A DNA stretch of 64,000 bases, taken from NCBI GenBank assembly GCA_949291125.1, contig CASEUJ010000040.1:55500-119499 (forward strand), given 5' to 3'. This stretch comes from an uncultured Ruminococcus sp. GTDB taxonomy: Bacteria; Bacillota; Clostridia; Oscillospirales; Ruminococcaceae. The position numbers and the translations under genes are program-made. Below, one piece after another: positions 35,702-45,360 of the stretch. Under the pieces are notes generated by a model that made no database searches, was not told where the DNA came from, and was given only the letters and a program-made list of their open reading frames with translations. Numbering within the stretch: position 1 is the first letter of the stretch; every line of letters starts with the position of its first letter.

Positions 35702-36457
35702 TCATTCCTCCGTCTGTCCGGCATCTGTCGATGCCTTTGCCTGCTGTGCATTTTGATTCCGCGCCTGTTGTCGACGTTCTTGTTCGATCTCAATCGACGT
35801 CCGCTTTCTGGGCGTGTCATGCAGAATCGGGAATGGCGGATCTTCTTCTACCATGGTGCGGATTGCATCCATAATATCTTTTTTCATTGCACGCATCTCA
35901 TGGGGATTGGAATTTTCATCGAGCCCATAGTCCGCCGCATACAACGGCTTTCCCACACGTACACAGATACGACTTCGGAAGTGAAGATTATTCGAATCAA
36001 ACACCAGCCCGATGGGAACGACCGGTTTGCCACTGCGTGCCGCAAGAACGCAAACACCGCTTTTGCCCCTGCCGACCTTGCCGTCGGTGTGGCGTGTGCC
36101 CTCCGGAAAGATCGTCAAATAACGGCGCTTTTCCAAACGACGGGTCGCTTCACTGAGCATATCATACGACGGATCTTTATGATTGGCAGTCGGGAAAGCG
36201 CCCATAAAGCGAATAAAACCGCCAAACACGGGATTGCGAAACAATTCTTCCTTTGCAATATAATTGAATGGATGCGGTGCCGCCATTGCAACCAAGACCG
36301 GATCGAGAAAACTGCGGTGATTGGAAGCAAAAATGACCGCCGTATTCTTCGGTACATTTTCTCGCCCCTCAAAAGAGATCCGGTAATAGAATAAAAACAG
36401 AAATCGTACAATGTAATAAGCAATACGGTAAAAGAATGCGACAATATAATATCCCAA
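35702..36457 (-). CDS. plsC: 1-acyl-sn-glycerol-3-phosphate acyltransferase
   Basis: 251 residues starting at a TTG (36457) with AGGAGG 8 bases ahead. N-terminal membrane helix, catalytic NHRSFLD (H-x4-D; about 46-52), and substrate-binding FPEGTRH (about 117-123). It adds the second acyl chain to lysophosphatidic acid in phospholipid synthesis. The tail beyond residue 225 is Gln/Arg-rich and not part of the enzyme core. It sits between cmk and ispH-S1, a conserved Clostridia order. Confidence 0.92.
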   Translation of the reverse strand: MGYYIVAFFYRIAYYIVRFLFLFYYRISFEGRENVPKNTAVIFASNHRSFLDPVLVAMAAPHPFNYIAKEELFRNPVFGGFIRFMGAFPTANHKDPSYDMLSEATRRLEKRRYLTIFPEGTRHTDGKVGRGKSGVCVLAARSGKPVVPIGLVFDSNNLHFRSRICVRVGKPLYAADYGLDENSNPHEMRAMKKDIMDAIRTMVEEDPPFPILHDTPRKRTSIEIEQERRQQARNQNAQQAKASTDAGQTEE

Positions 36458-36485
36458 ATGAAAATCCTCCTGTCTGGATGCGGGG

Positions 36486-37154
36486 TTATTCCAGATCGAT
36501 CTTTTCTTCGATCAGGTCTAAAATCTCTTCGCATACTTCGTGAAAACCCATGGTCGTACTGTCCACCAAAACTGCATCCTTCGCACGCTTGAGTGGTGAC
36601 ACTGCACGGTGCATATCATTATAATCACGCTGTTTGATGTCCTCTAAGATCTGCTCATAGGTCGGCGCATCGGGCTTATCCTCCAGCTCGAGATAACGAC
36701 GGCTTGCACGTTCTTCCGCCGAAGCAGTCAAGTAAATCTTGAGATCCGCATCTGGCAAAACCACAGTGCCAATATCCCTGCCGTCCATGATGACATTATA
36801 TTCCCGTGCGATATCTTTTTGTGTTTCCAGCAGAAATTTACGCACTTCCGGCAGCGCCGAAACTTCCGATGCTTTCATGGAGATCTCCGGTGTGCGGATC
36901 TTATCGGTAACATTATCTCCATTGAGGAAAATACACTGCGTGCCGCCAAAATACTTCATTTCAAGGTGACATTCATCCTCCAGCGCCTCTAGAAACGCCT
37001 TCTTTGTGGGATACTCTGTAGAAAACAGTGCAATTGCACGATAGAGCGCCCCCGTATCCACATAGACAAATCCCAGCTCCGATGCCACCTCTCTGGCAAT
37101 GCTGCTTTTCCCTGCACCGGCAGGGCCATCAATAGCAATATTGATCGTTTTCAT
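36486..37154 (-). CDS. cmk: Cytidylate kinase
   Basis: 222 residues. P-loop GPAGAGKSS (10-18), DTGALYRA (about 32-39), DGRDIGTVVLPDADLKIYLTAS (NMP-binding and LID start), ERASRRYLEL. It phosphorylates CMP and dCMP. A ribosome site precedes the ATG at 37154. It is part of the BaiN-like/cmk/plsC/ispH-S1 run transcribed leftward. Confidence 0.96.
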   Translation of the reverse strand: MKTINIAIDGPAGAGKSSIAREVASELGFVYVDTGALYRAIALFSTEYPTKKAFLEALEDECHLEMKYFGGTQCIFLNGDNVTDKIRTPEISMKASEVSALPEVRKFLLETQKDIAREYNVIMDGRDIGTVVLPDADLKIYLTASAEERASRRYLELEDKPDAPTYEQILEDIKQRDYNDMHRAVSPLKRAKDAVLVDSTTMGFHEVCEEILDLIEEKIDLE

Positions 37155-37187
37155 AAGTTACTCCTTTATGTATCAATTTCAGAACAT

Positions 37188-38432
37188 TTATTTCTGCGCT
37201 GCGCACTGTGCCATAGCACATCCGGCGCTATACGCAGTTGAAAATGCGATTTGCAGGTTAAATCCACCCGTATATCCATCCAGATCAAGGACTTCTCCGG
37301 CAAAGTAAAGCCCAGGGCAGCACTTGGATTCCATCGTCTTGGCATTGATTTCACGCACCGACACTCCGCCGCGGGTGATGATTGCCTCTTCAATGGGACG
37401 AAATGCGCGAATATGCAGGGGCAGTGCCTTGACACAATGTCCAAGTGCAAGGCGCTGTTCCCGCGTGATGCTGTTCGCCTTGATCTCTGGAGAAATGCCG
37501 CACTGTTCCAATACGGGCAGAATCAGTTTTGCTGGCAAGAGCGCATGCAGAATATTCCCAATTGCACGATTGCGGTTTTCCGCAAAATCACGCTGTACCC
37601 GACGATCCAGCTGGTCATAGGTCAGACCAGGTTTTAGGTCGATCTCCAGGTGGTAATCCTGCGGTTCGCCATTTCGCATCTTTGCACTGGCACTAAGCAC
37701 CAGCGGTCCGGAAACGCCAAAATGGGTAAAGAGCATCTCGCCCAGTTCCTCATAAACACATTTTTCACCGCGATAGAGCCGCAATGTCACATTGCGCAGT
37801 GACAATCCCATAGCACCGCTGCACCAGCGTTCTTGTGTCACCAGCGGTACAAGCGATGGTTTCGGCGGAATGATCGTATGTCCTGCGGACTGTGCCAAGC
37901 GATAACCATCGCCGGTCGAGCCGGTACGTGGATAAGACATGCCTCCAGTCGCGATCAATGTCTGTTCGGCACGAAATTCTCTGCCATCTGCCGTCCTGAC
38001 GCCGACACACCTGCCGTCTTTTAAGATGAGCGACTTTGCCTTAGTATGTACCACTGCAACTCCCTTTTTTTGAATGGCACGCCGTAACGCCTGTACGACA
38101 TCCTCGGCGCGATCGCTCACTGGGAACACCCGATTGCCACGCTCAACCTTCAACGGTACGCCGAGGTTTTCAAAATATTCCATCACATCCTGCGGCATAC
38201 AACGTGAAAACGCACTGTATAAAAATTTCCCGTTTCCCGGAATATTTGCCATCAGCGTCTCTAATTCACAGGCATTGGTCAGATTACAGCGTCCCTTGCC
38301 TGTAATGCGTAGCTTTCTGCCAAGATGTTCGTTTTGTTCCAAAATGATACAGCGGGTTCCGCTGTCAGCAGCAGTCAACGCAGCAAACATGCCCGCAGCA
38401 CCACCGCCGATACATAAATGATCTGTGTCCAT
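37188..38432 (-). CDS. BaiN/HI0933-family NAD(P)/FAD-dependent oxidoreductase
   Basis: 414 residues from the ATG at 38432 (AGGAAAGG upstream). FAD-binding GGGAAGMFAALTAADSG (about 9-25), GRKLRITGKGRCNLTN (the family hallmark) and the C-terminal CPGLYFAGEVLDLDGYTGGFNLQIAFSTAY. HI0933-like flavoproteins are widespread. One relative, BaiN, has been linked to bile-acid dehydroxylation, but the general role is unsettled, so no pathway is assigned. It starts 11 bases after the DUF3006 gene stop. Confidence 0.9.
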   Translation of the reverse strand: MDTDHLCIGGGAAGMFAALTAADSGTRCIILEQNEHLGRKLRITGKGRCNLTNACELETLMANIPGNGKFLYSAFSRCMPQDVMEYFENLGVPLKVERGNRVFPVSDRAEDVVQALRRAIQKKGVAVVHTKAKSLILKDGRCVGVRTADGREFRAEQTLIATGGMSYPRTGSTGDGYRLAQSAGHTIIPPKPSLVPLVTQERWCSGAMGLSLRNVTLRLYRGEKCVYEELGEMLFTHFGVSGPLVLSASAKMRNGEPQDYHLEIDLKPGLTYDQLDRRVQRDFAENRNRAIGNILHALLPAKLILPVLEQCGISPEIKANSITREQRLALGHCVKALPLHIRAFRPIEEAIITRGGVSVREINAKTMESKCCPGLYFAGEVLDLDGYTGGFNLQIAFSTAYSAGCAMAQCAAQK

Positions 38433-38443
38433 AATTCCTTTCC

Positions 38444-38656
38444 TCAAGATTGCTTTTTCAGATTTCGTATGCGGGATAGAATTTTTTCCCGACGCAGCTG
38501 GGTCTGCTCATTATCCACAACATAACCATCCGGTGTTAACCTCAGTACATCACCTTCTGCCGCTTCCGGCGGAAGCAGACACCGCGAAACATTCAGCATC
38601 CCATCCGCAGTTTCCAATACCGCCGTATTTTCCTCAAAACGATCCAGTATGATCAT
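38444..38656 (-). CDS. DUF3006 family small protein
   Basis: 70 residues from the ATG at 38656 (AAGGAG ahead, spacing about 10; a GTG 21 bases earlier is the alternative). The pattern IILDRFEENTAVLETADG ... LPPEAAEGDVLRL matches DUF3006, small beta-barrel-like proteins commonly encoded next to secreted ComEC-type beta-lactamase-fold hydrolases, as here. Function unknown. Confidence 0.8.
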   Translation of the reverse strand: MIILDRFEENTAVLETADGMLNVSRCLLPPEAAEGDVLRLTPDGYVVDNEQTQLRREKILSRIRNLKKQS

Positions 38657-38673
38657 ACCATTCTCACTCCTTA

Positions 38674-39600
38674 TCACGACGCAGTTTCAACAGTCAATTC
38701 CTTGCCGTCCGATGTGATTTCAACAGTGCCATCCTGGTCAGTGCGCCAGATCTGATCGCCGCAGTAGACTTCCAGACGCTTAAGTGCCTCATCGGTCGGA
38801 TGACCATACGAGTTATCTACGCCGCACGAGATCACTGCGCATGAGGGTCGGACTTCTGCCAAAAACGCCTCTGTTGAAGATTCGCGGCTGCCGTGATGCC
38901 CAACTTTCAGAACATCTGCCTGATGCAGTACACCAGATTCCACCAGATCCTCTTCTTCTGGCTCTGACGCATCTCCAGTGAAGAAAAAGCTTGTTTCACC
39001 GCAGTTCAGATAAGCGCAAATTGAATAGTCATTAAGAGAGCTATAGTCGTTTCCTGGCGCTGGGATGATCTCAAGCGACGCACCGCCCAGATCGATCTGC
39101 ATTGAAACAGCTTCTGTTAATTCCAAGCCATTTTCCTCCACACTATCCAGAAAGCGTTCATAGGTCTGCGTAGTCGGTACTTTGCTGGTCGGCAACGATG
39201 GCACCATAACGTTCTCAATGTTCAGGTCATCCGAACCAGCCGCATATTCCAAGATCACCGGGAATCCACCAATGTGATCAGCATGCGGATGCGTCACAAT
39301 GATCCAATCGAGCGTTTCTACGCCATATTGCTGTAAATCTGCCAGCACAGTCTGAGCAGCGCTCTGTTCTCCTGCATCAATCAGCACTGCTGCGGAATCC
39401 GTCAGAATCAAGGTGCTGTCACCCTGCCCAACATCCAAAAAGCACACCTGACAGCTACCTTGTGTCGGCGAATCGCCGCCGAATGCCTGGTCGACTATAT
39501 CAGTCAGAACTACTTCAATATCATCCAGCACACACCCTGTCGAAGCTATAAGCTGCCCTGCCAAAAGTACAGCAAGGATTGTCATCTTTCTTTTCGTCAC
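38674..39600 (-). CDS. ComEC/Rec2-type metallo-beta-lactamase-fold lipoprotein
   Basis: 308 residues. Signal peptide with a lipobox-like STGC (Cys23), so probably exported and lipid-anchored. The hydrolase domain (about 50-300) has DVGQGDS, THPHADHIGGF (HxHxDH metal site), FTGDA and KVGHHGS, the pattern of the C-terminal nuclease-like domain of ComEC. Stand-alone secreted versions are common in Clostridia and are suspected nucleases; no channel domain is present. Encoded just ahead of the DUF3006 gene, probably in one operon. Confidence 0.88.
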   Translation of the reverse strand: MTKRKMTILAVLLAGQLIASTGCVLDDIEVVLTDIVDQAFGGDSPTQGSCQVCFLDVGQGDSTLILTDSAAVLIDAGEQSAAQTVLADLQQYGVETLDWIIVTHPHADHIGGFPVILEYAAGSDDLNIENVMVPSLPTSKVPTTQTYERFLDSVEENGLELTEAVSMQIDLGGASLEIIPAPGNDYSSLNDYSICAYLNCGETSFFFTGDASEPEEEDLVESGVLHQADVLKVGHHGSRESSTEAFLAEVRPSCAVISCGVDNSYGHPTDEALKRLEVYCGDQIWRTDQDGTVEITSDGKELTVETAS

Positions 39601-39641
39601 AAATGCCTCCTTTGGCTCATACGCAATTGATCCTGCCGTGA

Positions 39642-42185
39642 TTACAGCCGCCGGATCTTACGCTCGGCAAGCTGTTCTTTCGTCATCAGGACTTTGCGTG
39701 GCTTTGCACCCTCATACGGTCCAATCACGCCCATTTGTTCAAGTTCATCCATCATACGTGCAGCACGTGCATAACCAAGTTTGAGCCGCCGTTGTAAAGA
39801 CGAGGTTGATGCCTGTCCAACTTCGACAACAAATTCAATGGCACGTTCTAAGACCTCTTCGTCGCTTCCCGGCTCTGGTGCTGACTCTGCAGCAGCAACC
39901 GTTACCTTTTGTCCTTTTTGCTCCGCCTTTGTCACGGGAATATTTTGTTCGACTTGTTCCATGATCTCATTGCTGTATACGCTTTCCATCTGATTTTTGA
40001 TAAAGCCGACTGTCTTTTCAATTTCTTTGGTAGATGTAAAACAACCCTGCACACGAATGGGTTTCAATTTGCCGTTTGGCAAATAAAGCATATCCCCGTG
40101 TCCTAACAATTTTTCTGCGCCGCCGCTATCGAGAATTGTGCGGGAATCAACCTGAGACATCACAGACAGCGCAATACGACTTGGAATATTCGCCTTAATA
40201 AGACCCGTGATAATATCTGTTGTCGGACGCTGGGTCGCAATGATCAGATGCATTCCTGCCGCACGTGCCTTTTGTGCCAGGCGACAAATTGCATCCTCCA
40301 CTTCTTTGGATGTAGTCATCATCAGGTCTGCCAATTCGTCAATAATCACGACAATCTGCGGCATGGATTCTAAATCATTGTCCGGCTGTGATGCAAGCGC
40401 ATTGAAATCACCGAGATCGCGCACGCTGTTCTCTGCAAACAGATTATAGCGTCGTTGCATTTCCTGCACCGCCCAATTGAGTGCACCTGCCGCTTTTTTC
40501 GGATCTGTCACAACCGGGATCAACAGATGCGGAATCCCCTCATAGACAGTGAATTCCACGATCTTCGGATCAATCAGGATTAGCTTGACTTCGTCCGGTG
40601 CCGCGTGGTATAGAATGCTCATGATGATCGAATTGGTGCAGACCGATTTGCCGGAGCCCGTTGCACCAGCAATGATCATATGTGGCAGTTTTGCAATATC
40701 CCCTACGACGGCATTTCCGGCGATATCACGTCCCACTGCAAATGACAGCTTGCTCTTCGAGCTACGAAAGCTCTCACTCTCTAAGATCTCACGCAAAGAT
40801 ACAGTATCCTTATGTCCATTCGGCACTTCAATGCCGATCACCGGTTTCCCCGGCACTGGTGCTTCGATCCGCACGCCTTGTGCCGCCAAAGACAGCGCAA
40901 TATCATCTGCAAGCCCTGTAATCTTCGAAACCTTGATGCCTGCCGCCGGCTGAATCTCATACCGTGTAACCGATGGTCCACGTGAGATGCCCGTTATGCG
41001 CACCGTCACTCCAAAGCTGTTGAGGGTATCCACTAGAATATTGGCATTGTCTTTGAGTTCCTGCTCTGCCGCTGGATCTTTCGCACGACTAACGCCGCTC
41101 TGTAAAAAATCAAGCGGCGGAATCTGATAAGGTTTCTCCGGGGCAGAAGATTCATGCATCAATTCCGGCGCATGCATTTGCTGCGACTCATACGACATTA
41201 CTGGCAGATCTACCGGCGGCATTTCTTCGGAATCGACCGGAATATCAACATCCATATCATAGCCATAGCCCGGCAAAGGATCCCGCGCATAATCGTTAAT
41301 GAGCGCATCAAGATCCGGCGGCAACAGCTCTTCCTGTGGTGGCATATAATCTGCCACAGTCTCTTCCGGTTCAAGGTTTGCCTCCCGCGCAGCTGCTGCC
41401 ATATCTGTTTCTTCCATTTCTTCCGGAAACAGAATGTCACGAATGCGTTGAGCGAATTTAGGCAACCGCCGCGGTTTTTTCTCTGGTGCAGGCTCAAGCA
41501 TCTCATCCGGGATCTCATCCACAACTGGATCCTCTGCCCAATCTGCCTCATGATTCCACAATTCCCGAACCTTCCGTAGCGGCCAGAGAATACCGGAAAA
41601 CAGCTGACGCATGCTTAGATCAAACATCCACATCACCGCCACGAACAACAATACTGCGATCGTGATCCGTGCGCCAGTTGCACCCAATAATTTGATCAGC
41701 GGATACGCCAGTACCGCACTGATGACACCGCCGCAAGTAAATGCATTCTCCGAAGCAGTTTCATATAAGTAGGCAATAGCCCGAAAAAAAGTCTTTTTCT
41801 CAATCTCACCAACAAAGATGATCTGAATAAAACTGCTGACTAGAATCGTCAGGCAAGACCCGAAAATCAACCGTCTGGAAAGCGACATGCCACGGCGGCG
41901 ATCCGTATGATATGCAGACACCAGCAAAATGACTGGTACCAGCAAAATGGAAAAACCGAACACGCCGCGCACAAAACGATGCAAAAAAAGCCATCCTGCA
42001 CTTCCCTGAATAAACGCGATCAAAATAAAGAAAACCGCACCGGCAAAAAGCAGCACCGACTGGAACTTAGTGTTGCTTTCCTGTCGGCGACTAAGCTGTT
42101 CCAGCGCCTCTTCTTTCGGCGTCATCGATTTTGACGCCGACGCTGACCTTTTTGTTTTTTTCGTACTCTTTTTTGCCAATTTCAT
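39642..42185 (-). CDS. FtsK/SpoIIIE-type DNA translocase
   Basis: 847 residues. About four N-terminal membrane helices (40-195), an acidic Pro-rich linker (210-375), the motor domain with Walker A GATGSGKSV (around 510) and Walker B IVVIIDELADLMM, and a C-terminal gamma winged helix (QASTSSLQRRLKLGYARAARMMDELE) that reads oriented chromosome motifs. It pumps DNA at the division or sporulation septum. Membrane topology and linker fit SpoIIIE or SftA-like paralogues; I cannot separate vegetative from sporulation use. Downstream of tepA in the same direction. Confidence 0.95.
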   Translation of the reverse strand: MKLAKKSTKKTKRSASASKSMTPKEEALEQLSRRQESNTKFQSVLLFAGAVFFILIAFIQGSAGWLFLHRFVRGVFGFSILLVPVILLVSAYHTDRRRGMSLSRRLIFGSCLTILVSSFIQIIFVGEIEKKTFFRAIAYLYETASENAFTCGGVISAVLAYPLIKLLGATGARITIAVLLFVAVMWMFDLSMRQLFSGILWPLRKVRELWNHEADWAEDPVVDEIPDEMLEPAPEKKPRRLPKFAQRIRDILFPEEMEETDMAAAAREANLEPEETVADYMPPQEELLPPDLDALINDYARDPLPGYGYDMDVDIPVDSEEMPPVDLPVMSYESQQMHAPELMHESSAPEKPYQIPPLDFLQSGVSRAKDPAAEQELKDNANILVDTLNSFGVTVRITGISRGPSVTRYEIQPAAGIKVSKITGLADDIALSLAAQGVRIEAPVPGKPVIGIEVPNGHKDTVSLREILESESFRSSKSKLSFAVGRDIAGNAVVGDIAKLPHMIIAGATGSGKSVCTNSIIMSILYHAAPDEVKLILIDPKIVEFTVYEGIPHLLIPVVTDPKKAAGALNWAVQEMQRRYNLFAENSVRDLGDFNALASQPDNDLESMPQIVVIIDELADLMMTTSKEVEDAICRLAQKARAAGMHLIIATQRPTTDIITGLIKANIPSRIALSVMSQVDSRTILDSGGAEKLLGHGDMLYLPNGKLKPIRVQGCFTSTKEIEKTVGFIKNQMESVYSNEIMEQVEQNIPVTKAEQKGQKVTVAAAESAPEPGSDEEVLERAIEFVVEVGQASTSSLQRRLKLGYARAARMMDELEQMGVIGPYEGAKPRKVLMTKEQLAERKIRRL

Positions 42186-42225
42186 TTACGCCTTTCCGTT
42201 TCAGCGCGGTTCAATTCCGGTATAA

Positions 42226-42951
42226 CTACGCATCCGGATAACGCGGCGCTGCCGTTTCTATCAGATGATAAAGCGTTTCCACCGCATCATGCAGTGTGCC
42301 GAGCCGATCAATCAGCCCACATGCCACAGCCTCTTCTCCCGAAATCACTGTTCCGATATCAGTTGCAAGCTCCTGAGTATTGAGCAACATTTGATCAAGG
42401 GTCTTCGCAGAAATATGGCTGTTTCGCATGATGAATTGGTTCACACGCTCTTGAATTTTTTCGAAATACGTCACTGTCTGGGGCACACCAAGCACCAGAC
42501 CGTTCGTCCGAACCGGGTGTACCGTCATAGAAGCCGAAGGAACAATCATCGAAACATCGGCACTTACTGCAAGCGGGATGCCGATCGAATGACCACCACC
42601 AAGTACCAGCGAAACCGTCGGTGTGTACATACCAGCGATCATCTCCGCAATGGCAAGACCTGCTTCAACGTCACCACCCATGGTGTTGAGCAAGATCAAC
42701 AGCCCTTCTACACTTCTGTCTTGTTCAATGGCGATCAGTGCAGGCAGGACATGTTCATACTTTGTCGTCTTGGTGTCCTCCGGCAGGATCATATGGCCTT
42801 CCACTTGTCCGATAATGTTCAGACAATGGATCAAATGCTTAGAATGTTCTGAACGCACACTACCTGTTTCTTCGATCAGCTGCGCCTGATCAAGCTGGTC
42901 ATCCAATCCCGACTTTTCGTCCATCGTGTTTTTTTTCTTTTGTTTTTCCAT
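42226..42951 (-). CDS. ClpP-like translocation-enhancing serine protease (TepA)
   Basis: 241 residues of the ClpP/SppA crotonase-like fold: LLILLNTMGGDVEAGLAIAEMI (strand/loop), GGGHSIG with the nucleophile Ser, MTVHPVRTNG with the catalytic His, and an Asp further on. This matches YlfB/TepA, a ClpP-like protein found in spore-formers next to SpoIIIE. The N-terminus is charged and lacks a signal peptide, so it is cytoplasmic. The role (export or spore formation) is by family only. Confidence 0.87.
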   Translation of the reverse strand: MEKQKKKNTMDEKSGLDDQLDQAQLIEETGSVRSEHSKHLIHCLNIIGQVEGHMILPEDTKTTKYEHVLPALIAIEQDRSVEGLLILLNTMGGDVEAGLAIAEMIAGMYTPTVSLVLGGGHSIGIPLAVSADVSMIVPSASMTVHPVRTNGLVLGVPQTVTYFEKIQERVNQFIMRNSHISAKTLDQMLLNTQELATDIGTVISGEEAVACGLIDRLGTLHDAVETLYHLIETAAPRYPDA

Positions 42952-43073
42952 TGCATTACGCTCCTCTTCTCCACACTTTGATTATAGAATCAGCTTTAGT
43001 TTACCCGATCAAAGAGAAGATATGCGCACAATAGCAATCCACACGATACAAACAATACACCCAGTGTACCACT

Positions 43074-43102
43074 ATTATATCAATTCTTTTTCAAAAAGTC
43101 AA
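43074..43102 (-). promoter_or_regulatory. Promoter for tepA-ftsK
   Basis: Minus strand TTGACT (43097-43102), 17 bp spacer, TATAAT (43074-43079). Leader of about 115 bases. Confidence 0.8.
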
Positions 43103-43167
43103 GAAGGCGATTTTTACTGGCAGAGCATCGCATGGATCATTGCTCTTTGCGTAATATCTGACCCCTT

Positions 43168-44456
43168 CTATTTTTGATTCGCCGGATTGTTCAATATCGT
43201 ACCATCTTCCGCAATACGCGAGCCATGACAAGCACAATCCCACGAATGTTCTGCGTGATTCCAATGCAGCGCACATCCTAAGTGCGGATAGCGTTTTCCT
43301 GTAAATGTCATCAAATTAACCACTGATTCCAGACCATTCACAAATAACTGTGGTGTTAGAATGCTTCTGGATGGACTGAATATTTCCGCGTATTCATTTT
43401 GCTTTCCCAGCACAAGATCTACAAGCAACATCGATGCAAGCATTGCACCCGTCATCCCCCATTTATTGAAGCCGGATGCTGTGAAAAGCTGAGCTGTTCT
43501 GCTGGAATATTGCCCAATATAAGGCATATCATCAAGGCTCATACAGTCCTGCGCTGCCCAATGACATTCCTCTTTCGCATCCGGATAATGCTGTTGCACA
43601 AATCGCCGTAATTCCGTCCAATTGCCTCCGTTTTTGCCAGTACGATGTCCGCCACCGCCAAGCAAAAGGACGTCTCCAAAATTCCGGAATGACATTCCTG
43701 TTCTACACTGATCGACATACATTCCTCCTACATCCTGTGCAAACCTGAGCGCAACCACGTATGAACGATGCTGGTATAGTTTAAGGAAATAACTCCCATG
43801 CTGATTGATAAACGGAAAATGTGTTGTGACGACCACAGATTTTGCTGTAATATTGCCTGCATCCGTTATTACTGTATTTCCACGTATCTCTCTCACAAAA
43901 GTATTTTCGTAGATCGGAAGCCCTTTAGAAATGAAAGAGAGAAACTTTAGCGGATGAAACTGTGCTTGATTTGGAAACATCACCGCACCCGCCGTCTTAA
44001 ACGGGAGCGGCAAATTCTCACAAAGCTCTGCAGGATATCCGATTTTTGCAAGCGCAGAAAGCTCACGTTCAACTATTCTCCTGTCATCAACAGCATACAC
44101 ATAGTGATTCTTTCGCTCATAGTGACAGTCAATCGTTTCACAAAGTGTAGCATATTTTCAAATGCTAGAAAATTGGCATGGATATACTTCTGTGCTGTTT
44201 CCAATCCATTATTTTTGAGAATTTTATGATAAATCAGCCCATGCTGAAATGTGATTTTCGCTGTCGTATATCCTGTTGTGCCACTGCATATATGTCGTTT
44301 TTCCACAAGAATACAATCTACGCCACTTTCTTTCAAAAAGTATGCCGTCAGGAGCCCGGCAATACCTCCGCCGATGATCAAGACGTCTGTTTTGACATCC
44401 CCCTGCAATTTTTGAAAAGACGGCATGCACAAATTTTTTTGCCAAATGGATTTCAT
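43168..44456 (-). pseudogene. FAD-dependent oxidoreductase with C-terminal Rieske domain, frameshifted
   Basis: An ATG at 44456 (GAGGAGGAACG ahead) opens a DAO-type flavoprotein: DVLIIGGGIAGLLTAYFLKE (FAD loop) and SGTTGYTTAKITFQHG. Near 44141-44150 the frame shifts; the continuation (ETIDCHYERKNHYVYAVDD, then through HWAAQDCMSLDDMPYIGQYS) is open to 43168 and ends in a Rieske-like HLGCALHWNHAEHSWDCACHGSR. The Cys expected two residues before the first His ligand is Tyr (RYPHLGC), so the 2Fe-2S site has lost a ligand. Homologues (YhfW-like) use both parts. Two separate lesions argue for a real pseudogene. Confidence 0.8.
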
Positions 44457-44475
44457 CGTTCCTCCTCTGTAAAAT

Positions 44476-44501
44476 GCCGCCCGATTTTTAAGTCGGACGG
44501 C
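44476..44501 (-). terminator. Hairpin between small basic protein gene and FAD oxidoreductase remnant
   Basis: 9 bp stem with one G-U pair (44476-44484, 44493-44501), loop TTTTTAAG on the plus strand, then AUUUUA on the minus strand. Confidence 0.5.
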
Positions 44502-44508
44502 TTTGTCA

Positions 44509-44784
44509 TTACAAATCCTGAATATCCGCAGCAGTCAGATCATTCTCCACATTATCTCTTGCGAGATCGTTGTCGATAACTGCATAAACATCGGATATTG
44601 GCTTTTCCTGTGAAAACGGCTTCGTATGATATACCTTTTGAGCAGGAGGCTCAGTGCCTGCAATAATGGGGTTTGCATGTTTCTTTCCATGTCTTGCTTT
44701 TCCTTGGATCTCAGGAACGACAGCAGATGCGTTCTTCGGCTGCGCATGTGTCCATTCAGGACGCTTCATGCCCTGTTTTGCCAT
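44509..44784 (-). CDS. Small basic conserved protein of unknown function
   Basis: 91 residues from the ATG at 44784 (GAGGTG ahead, spacing 5). The N-terminal half, MAKQGMKRPEWTHAQPKN ... VPEIQGKARHGKKHANPII, has the look of a short Firmicutes family of uncharacterised basic proteins; the C-terminal half is acidic. No membrane segment, signal peptide or known motif is visible. It lies between a remnant upstream and the FAD/Rieske pseudogene downstream. Confidence 0.6.
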   Translation of the reverse strand: MAKQGMKRPEWTHAQPKNASAVVPEIQGKARHGKKHANPIIAGTEPPAQKVYHTKPFSQEKPISDVYAVIDNDLARDNVENDLTAADIQDL

Positions 44785-44824
44785 ATCTATCACCTCAGGC
44801 ATAGTATGTGAATCATATATCTGT

Positions 44825-44998
44825 TTATTCGTACGCATCAAAAAGCTGCACAGAAAACCATTCATCATAATACTGCGAAATACCTGGATTCCTTGCATCC
44901 ATTTTGACCGAAGTTCGGATGAAATCGTCTTTACCAAAACTTTTAATTGTGAATCCCGCAGTGGCGTAACACTTGATGACAATATTCCCTTTATTTCT
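44825..44998 (-). pseudogene. C-terminal remnant of an unrecognised protein
   Basis: A 57-codon open stretch without a start codon ends in KMDARNPGISQYYDEWFSVQLF and a stop at 44825. The composition is protein-like, while the stop just upstream and the lack of a ribosome site suggest the tail of a lost gene. I do not recognise the family. Confidence 0.35.
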
Positions 44999-45055
44999 TT
45001 ATATGGTCATGGGACTGAATTATCCCAATAATGTTGTGGGCTGTACTGCGGCAGG

Positions 45056-45077
45056 GTGGTATAATGGGCATTATACC
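45056..45077. repeat. Palindrome with TATAAT on both strands
   Basis: 10 bp arms TGGTATAATG and CATTATACCA (45056-45065, 45068-45077) around GG. Each strand contains a TATAAT preceded by TGG, as in extended -10 elements. No good -35 box is seen on either side. Confidence 0.5.
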
Positions 45078-45080
45078 ATT

Positions 45081-45285
45081 ACTAATCATGAGAATAACGG
45101 ATATGATACAGAAAAATCAGCAAAGGCATCCATGGAAAGACATGATGCAGAATCAACAACAATCCCATATACGCTGCAGCAAGAAACATCATATTGATTA
45201 CCTGAAGATACAGAAGCGTTTCCTGTCCTTTGCCAAACAACCAAATCAAAATCTCACAGAAAAAACAAATCCTAATTGAAACTGA
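45081..45285 (-). pseudogene. Fragment of a small membrane protein
   Basis: The minus strand is open for about 65 codons to a stop at 45081 and encodes a hydrophobic stretch (LLYLQVINMMFLAAAYMGLL, LILHHVFPWMPLLIFLYHIR), as in the last helices of a membrane protein. I find no start codon with a ribosome site. The rest of 45285-45361 holds nothing recognised. Confidence 0.35.
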
Positions 45286-45360
45286 TAATTACAGACAACG
45301 TTTTTGTCCAGCTCATCATCTGATGTTTTTTGAAAGCGACTACTAGCGTCAAATTCTGGT

